Source of the DNA: Cymbidium sinense | Taxonomy: Eukaryota > Streptophyta > Magnoliopsida > Asparagales > Orchidaceae | Assembly: GCA_021442155.1 (NCBI GenBank) | Contig: CM038223.1 | Location: 33,516,983 to 33,580,982 of the forward strand | Reading direction: 5' to 3' | DNA length: 64,000 bases | Shown here: in pieces, positions 58,310 through 64,000 of the stretch | Layout of the letters: the number at the start of each line of letters is the position of its first letter | Numbering within the stretch: position 1 is the first letter of the stretch | Program-made: the position numbers and the translations under genes | The notes under the pieces: model-generated | Database searches by the model: none | Told to the model about the DNA's origin: nothing | What the model saw: only the letters and a program-made list of their open reading frames with translations

Positions 58310-59552
58310 CGACCCCATCAATAATTACTTACAGCCCAACAAAATTGATGAAATGATAAAGGATTTAAGAGATTCAAAATCTAGGCAACCAAATACCTAT
58401 TGATAGGAAGTGAATTATTTTGAAGGTTAGTAACCTTGCTCAACCTCAGATGTGTAAAGAGGTTGTACCAAAGATTGTCCTTGAGGAGATACATTCTAGT
58501 GAGTGCAGTGGCTACTCAGAAGGATGGACACATGTCCATATAATCTTATAGCAATGGTAGTTACAGACCGCACTTAGAAATAATGTAGAAGAGTTCACAA
58601 TGAGATGTATACAATCTCAAAAGTTTGTAGTACTCTAGTAGCATTCGTCATAAGCTTTGCAACAAATCTTCAGTCCATGGCCATCCACTGTTTAAGGAAT
58701 GGGCTTGATAAGTCTCTTGCTCATAGCTAGCAACCAATGAAAGTTTATTTTAGTCATGATTGATTATTTCAGCAAATGGATAGAGGCAAAGCTATTTGTA
58801 AAAATTACTTCTCAAGTAATAAAACTTTATATGGAATGATATTATATATATGTATGGGTTACCAATGGCAATCATCATTGATAATGGGGCTTAATTTGCT
58901 AAGAGAGGACTTAGGGAGTTTTGTGAGTCTTAAGGCATAAAGCTAAAATTCACTTTGGTACATCACCAACATAGTAATAGGAAAGTAGAAGCTCTAATAA
59001 GAAGATCCTCAATTTGCTCAAGAAAAAGGTTGAAATCACTAAGGATAAATGGATAGACACATTACCCATAGTACGAATGACTCCCACTAATACTATAGGA
59101 CACTCACCATGCACATTATGGTGTGGTGCAAAAGCTGTCCTATCAGTTGAGTATGAAGTTAAGAGCCAAATAGTCTGAATAATAGAAAAATGGGAAGTAA
59201 AGAATATTAATGTCATAAAGCAAATTTAAAGGCTATTGAATACATGCTTGACATGCATGAAGAACTCAGAATTAAAAAATTGCTAAGACAATAAAAAACA
59301 AAAAGGTGAATGACCAAGTATTATAAGTATTAGATGAAGGAAAAGCATTTCAAAACCAATGACCTAGTTCTGAAGAAAGAAGATGTCACTGGTTAACAAA
59401 ATATTTTGAGTAAACTTGCCCATAATTGGGATGGAACTTTCATAATAAAGGAATAAGTTGGTCCCATAGCATACTAACTATAATCTCATTTAGGCAAGGA
59501 CATGTCAAGAACATGGAATGCTAGAGATTTGAAGAAGTTTTATCTTTAAGAG
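58310..59552 (+). pseudogene. Tat-D integrase remnant
   Basis: VPKIVLEEIHSSECSGYSEG near 58,468-58,527 is the zinc-binding lead-in. VMIDYFSKWIEAKLFVKIT near 58,757-58,812 is the catalytic core. DNGA*FAKRGLREF near 58,880-58,922 carries the second Asp. The Glu-bearing block is read as SNRKVEALIRR near 58,973-59,005, and TIGHSPCTLWCGAKAVLSVE follows near 59,093-59,152. The protein ends SRTWNARDLKKFYL then a stop near 59,550. The first catalytic Asp segment is eroded. Confidence 0.82.
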
Positions 59553-60029
59553 AAAGTTCCAATACTTTGTTTACTTTATTAGTTTTGAATATCATGTATC
59601 TTCTTCTTTTTCTATAATAAATTTTTTCTTTATTTTACTTGCATGATAATGATAGCTACCAAAGGATCATACTTTAACTCTAAAAGGTGAACTTGCACTC
59701 AGGGAGTTGTGTGATGACTCGAGGATCTCAGTATGCCACCTTGGCTTGAAGAAAGGTCCTACTCAGTGAGCAACAAAATCCCAAGTAGAAGATTCAAATA
59801 CTTAGTGCACCACTCTTTGCCTGAAAATTATTAATATTAATAAAGCCAAACCCTTGATGCAAGAAAACTCAGGGAGCTATGTGATGACTCAAGATACTTA
59901 ATATGTCATTTTTGGCCTAAGAAAAGGTCCCACTCAGTGAGCAACAAAAGCATGAGTAGGAGATTTGAAATCTTAGTGCACCATTTTTTGCCCAAAAAAG
60001 CTAAAGTTAGACAAGCAATCCTTGAGTTG
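59553..60029 (+). repeat. Tat-D post-pol region with 174-bp duplication
   Basis: A GGGAG..GTGATGACTC segment at about 59,699 recurs at about 59,873. Both copies continue with AGTATGCCA/AATATGTCA, GGTCC(T/C)ACTCAGTGAGCAACAAAA, and end CTTAGTGCACCA. The period is about 174 bp. The matching unit lies next to the pol end in Tat-C. Confidence 0.8.
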
Positions 60030-60590
60030 AACAGATTAGTAGTATAAGACTGACACTTCGTGAGGTGAGCAACTAAACTCAAAAATATTGGAAATTAAAA
60101 AGACTAGCACTCCATGTAGTTAGCCACTATAGTGTAAGCCTGACACTCCATGAGGTCAGCAACTAACTTCAAGAAGACCAAGTATCTTAGTTGGTAACTA
60201 AAATGACCAACATTTAATGTGGTTGTTGACTATAATGTAAGAACAACATCTATGAGGTCAACAACTAAATTTAAAAGACCAACTTTTCAAGTTGGCAACT
60301 AGAAAGACCAACTTTTCTGATTGTCAACTAAAAAGACAAACACTCCATGTGATTGGTGACTATAACGTAAGACTGACACCCTGTCAAGTTGGAGCCTAAA
60401 CTCAAAAGACCAGCTCTCCTAATTAGCATCAAAAGTGACCTACACTCTATGTAGTAGGTGACTATAGTGTATGAGTGACACCCCATGAGGTCAGTGACTA
60501 AATTTAAAAAGATCAACTCTCTTGGTTGGCAATAAATGAATAATTGGCAAATCAAAATTAAGTCCTTTGGTGGCAACTAAAGGAATAAAG
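60030..60590 (+). repeat. Palindromic tandem array of Tat-D (about 102-bp higher-order unit)
   Basis: The cleanest of the four arrays. The subunit CACTCCATGTAGTTAG and its variants start at 60,108, 60,211, 60,341 and 60,443, so the spacing is 103, 130 and 102 bp. Each full unit has three parts: a CCAACACT..GTTGG part, a TGACACC..GGTCA part and a CCAACTCT..GTTGG part. The 130-bp unit has one extra short part. Each part is an imperfect palindrome. Confidence 0.9.
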
Positions 60591-60872
60591 TGATCTTCTT
60601 TGAAGTTTTAGAATCAATAAAGGGTTGTTTTTAACTCATAATATCAATTGTGACTACTTAGGGAAGGTTCTCTTAATTAAGTAATGGCTTAAAAATATTT
60701 TAAGTCATAAGGAAAGTTAATTAAGTATCAACAAGTGAGTATCACTCCCATGAATATACATAAACTCACTACAGTAAGGCAACTATCTAGAGAAGCTTAT
60801 CTTAATTAAGAAGTGACTAAGAGAAATTCAAAATCATGACCTAATTTCTCTGAACAATTAATAAGTCAGCAG
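60591..60872 (+). other. Tat-D spacer cut by RF1 copy 3
   Basis: This matches the reverse complement of the Tat-C spacer (around 56.1-56.45 kb). At 60,873 the match ends and RF1 begins. No antisense ORF follows, so Tat-D's 3' part is either displaced beyond the window or lost. Confidence 0.65.
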
Positions 60873-63800
60873 TGTGGGAAAAATTTATAACACCACATAG
60901 ATTTTAGGAATTATTGGGATGATCAAATGCATCATTAAAGAAGAAACATATTACCTTGAAAGATAAACACGTAGTCCTATAATGGATTCGATCATTTAAT
61001 AAAAGACTCCTAAGGCTAATGGGTCTTTATGAATGAGAGAGTTTTCCCCTGAACTACATGGGAAGTAGAGCTGGGTTTATTTTAAACTGGGTTCATGGTT
61101 CCCTATAAAAGCAAGCCCTCATAGTTAATTATATCTTAGGAATGATGGATCTCTTCCTAAGAATACTCTCTATTAAAGAAATAAGCTATTATTTCTATAG
61201 ATTTCTAAGATGGTTTCCAAAGGAAACAATAATTTGGAATTTCAACAGGGAACATTGCAAGGTGGAAAGACTTATTTTTGGAAGTTATTCTAGATTATGT
61301 AGGAGATGCTTGTTGATATTACGATCCTAGTAGACATTTTAACTATTCTTAATTGATATTTTATTAGAAATCTAAGACTTAGAATCTAACAACACAAGAC
61401 TCCAAAAATGTCTAGGTTTGAAGACTTATTTTAGTAGGATGCTTTAGAAATTAAGTTTATAAATGCTTCTAACTTAAGTCAGATGTTCAACCTAGTTTTG
61501 GCTTTGGGAATTATTGGTCATTCCTCTCATTTGAGAAAATAAACCCATGCCTAAGTCTTCTAGACTTATAACCCGCCTGGGAGGGTTGGCAGGTAACGCC
61601 ACCTAATTTGAATTATAAATCCACGATGTCAAGTCTATTCTATGTAAGATGATTAGGATGTTGCATTTTAAGAAAGAATCTAAGAACCTACATGTAGGGT
61701 ATGATATGCACTTAGCTAGTGCACATTTTCTAGTTTTTAAATGTTTGAGTCATTATTCATTTAAGGTCTTAGGGTGCATGTTATGCCTAAATTCCATATA
61801 ATTAGAAGTGGTAATGGGCCAAATAAAAAAAAAAGGCAGACTTCCCCAAGAAGGTGGTCATCCTCACAGGTTAGATACCCATTATATGCAATGGGTGAAG
61901 TGCCTGATCATTGGATTTAGAACAATATGAAGCATGGTTCGCAAAAGATAATTATTTCTAATTAATTTTAGGCTATTCCTAGGGCTTTAGTTAACATGAA
62001 GTTTCAAGTTTCTTTCTTTTTGTATAAGTTGTTTAAGTTTAAGTTTGGTAGAAAATTCAATTTTTCTAGAAACTTAACGTCCAGACATTCATCACAAAAA
62101 ATACATCACAGAAATAAAACTTAGAAAAATAAGTTGATTCTATTATATAGCCAAAGTAAATCAAACTAATTTAAATTAAAGAATAGGCCAATGTAGCCTG
62201 GTAGCACTATACACACCAAAAGAAAGAGAAAATGGGCAACTAAGCTTTGCCCATATACTGCTTGGCCAAGACTTAAAGTTTAGATCTATGGGTCTTCTCT
62301 CCAAGAATGTCTCTTTCTAGAGACCTCGATTGGGTTTCACATGGGACCCCTGCACAAATCTGTCAGTATGGTCAGCTCCTACTAATCGTTGACCACATTG
62401 ATCTTTACCTAATTCTAAGCTCAAATTTACATTTTGAAATTCAAAAATAAATTATAAGCTTTATAAATAGTTTATTTGATTTACCTTTGGATGGTTTCAA
62501 TTCAAAGTATTTAATGATTTATGTTTTTTTTAAAGTGAAGTTCAGGTTTTCTAGAATAAAGAGAAAAATAGATTCCATTTTTTGGTGGAACCCATTCCAT
62601 TCAATATCTTAATTCTTAATAGAATGAAATCTTCACCCTAAGATAAAGATTCATCTTAAAGATCTAACTAAGATCCTAAGATTCTTAATTAGCATCTTTT
62701 AGATTCATTTAGATGATTTAATTTGAATTTAATTTAGATTAATATTTTAATTTATTTTTGACATTTAATTTTTCTTTTTATTTCTTTGATTTGAATAAAT
62801 CTTTTTGGTTTAATTTATTTTTAATTTGATTTGATTTAATTGCTTTAGATTAATTTTATTATTTGTTTCATTAATGTTTATGTTTATTGAATTCATTTAG
62901 TTGAATTATGTTAACCTAATTTATTTAGGTTAGTCTTTTAATTCTTTCTTAGCTTGAATTATCTATGTTTTAAAGCTTTATTGATTTGTTAATATGAATT
63001 TATTAGGCTTAAAGTTTAATTAACCTTAATATTCATTATTATTTTTATCAAACCTTAAGTTTGCAATTACTCAAATTCTTTGACTTAGAGTGTTGGAGAC
63101 TTTTCATTCAGTGTTCTAAAGTTGATGGAAGTATTTCAAGTTAATTTTATGAATTTTATGATTTTGTGATTTTCTAATTTATTATTTCATGTATATTGAA
63201 TCTCTAGGTAAATTAGCCTTGAAAGTTTTTTTCGAAAGTGAGGTTCCTTGGAAATTTGATTTTCCTAAAGTTTTATTTTAATTAAATGCATGATTAGGGT
63301 GTAATTAATTTTTTAATTATTTCATTAAAAACTAAATTAAGCTTAATTTAGAATGAATTACTTAATGGTTTTATTTTTTTCTAGATTCCTCTTTGAAAGA
63401 TGCATCCAAAGAGGGATCATGTGGAATTTTTGAAATTTTAGTTGATTTATTATGATTTTCCTAAGTTCAAGTTAGTTAATTAGATTAATTAATCTAATTA
63501 GGTCATTTTATGATTTATAAAGTTTATGTGGGTTTCATTGATGTAAGGTTTATTATGTTAATTCAAAGTGATTTGATTATTTTTCTTGATTTGTTTCATT
63601 TAACATTAATTTATTTCATTAAAATTAAGGTTTAGAATTTAAAATTCAATATCTTCTAATATAGTTTGAGTTAAATCATGATTTTTTTTGCTAAGGTGTA
63701 TTTTATCCTCAATTTCAATTCTCTAAAGTTTTACATTGATTAGATTAATGGTTTATGATTAATTTGAGTTTGATTAGTTTCATTTAAAGTCAAATTAATT

Positions 63801-64000
63801 TAAACTTACCCAAAATTAATTGGGGATTTTGGGTTTAATGAATTCTACTCAGTGAGATGAATTCATAGAGCCCTCATTTGTATTTTATTTATGATAATTT
63901 TTGAATTTTTAGTCATTTTTTATGATTTGTTTTATTCACAAAATGGGAAATTCTCTTTTTAACAGTAATAGTAGGATTTTCAATGATAATTAATTGAAGT
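60873..64000 (+). mobile_element. RF1 copy 3, inverted relative to copy 2, runs off the window
   Basis: It begins TGTGGGAAAAATTTATAACA. Its reverse complement matches 45,842-50,691, including the AAATGATCGAATCCATTATAGG segment, the GGTGGAACCCATTCCATTCA segment (62,573-62,600) and the T-rich 63.2-63.8 kb part. Only one of the 1.45-kb units of copy 2 is present, with an internal gap of about 450 bp. No coding domain is visible. The LTR-like start and the conserved TATA box suggest a retroelement derivative without genes. Confidence 0.65.
61104..61110 (+). promoter_or_regulatory. TATA box in RF1 LTR-like end, copy 3
   Basis: CATGGTTCCCTATAAAAGCA, about 230 bp inside the TG start. Copy 2 has the same TATAAAA in matching flanks on the opposite strand. 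Confidence 0.6.

Overview
The window is about 64 kb of AT-rich plant nuclear DNA. It has the look of a seed-plant genome with many repeats and few genes. Every coding trace I can recognise belongs to a transposable element. I found no intact host gene, no rRNA or tRNA gene, and no CRISPR array. The longest open frame that is clearly part of a domain has 215 codons, and it is an inactive RNase H. Family names (Tat, Reina, Athila, L1-type LINE) come from motifs read in my own translations, not from a database search. I call one unclassified repeat family RF1 and number its copies 1 to 3. I call the four Tat remnants Tat-A to Tat-D.

Layout. 0-3 kb: AT-rich DNA with a TA microsatellite, a small hairpin-bearing tandem repeat and an LTR-like segment. 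3.0-6.75 kb: Tat-A pol on the plus strand (protease, RT, RNase H, integrase). About 6.8-11 kb: noncoding repeat DNA, partly RF1 copy 1. 12.0-14.3 kb: a Tat 3' module, made of a palindromic tandem array and an antisense ORF. 15.2-18.4 kb: Tat-B gag, protease, RT and RNase H. 18.433-23.061 kb: a 4.6-kb Reina-like element with two LTRs and a 5-bp target duplication (CTCTA), sitting inside Tat-B's tandem array. 23.06-27 kb: the rest of Tat-B's 3' module. 27.9-28.4 kb: a scrap of Athila pol 3' end. 31.6-34.37 kb: a 5'-truncated LINE on the plus strand. 34.4-36.8 kb: AT-rich DNA with no gene. About 36.8-50.7 kb: RF1 copy 2, split by a 6.76-kb LINE on the minus strand that is bounded by a 15-bp target-site duplication. 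52-57.47 kb: Tat-C on the minus strand, with its antisense ORF on the plus strand. 57.48-60.87 kb: Tat-D on the plus strand, meeting Tat-C head to head. 60.87-64 kb: RF1 copy 3, inverted relative to copy 2.

The most interesting theme is a repeated module downstream of Tat pol. In order it holds a duplicated post-pol unit, an array of about 102-bp higher-order repeats built from imperfect palindromes, a spacer, and an antisense ORF encoding a plant-transposon-type protein with a coiled-coil C-terminus. Three homologous antisense ORFs are present, and two copies share what looks like a spliceosomal intron upstream. Antisense extra ORFs and 3' tandem repeats are known in Tat/Grande-type elements. 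The palindromic subunit structure and the intron are what I would look at first.

Everything is old. Frames are broken every few dozen codons, and several catalytic residues are lost through changes of the G-to-A or C-to-T type, as expected from deamination of methylated cytosine. No element here looks capable of moving on its own.
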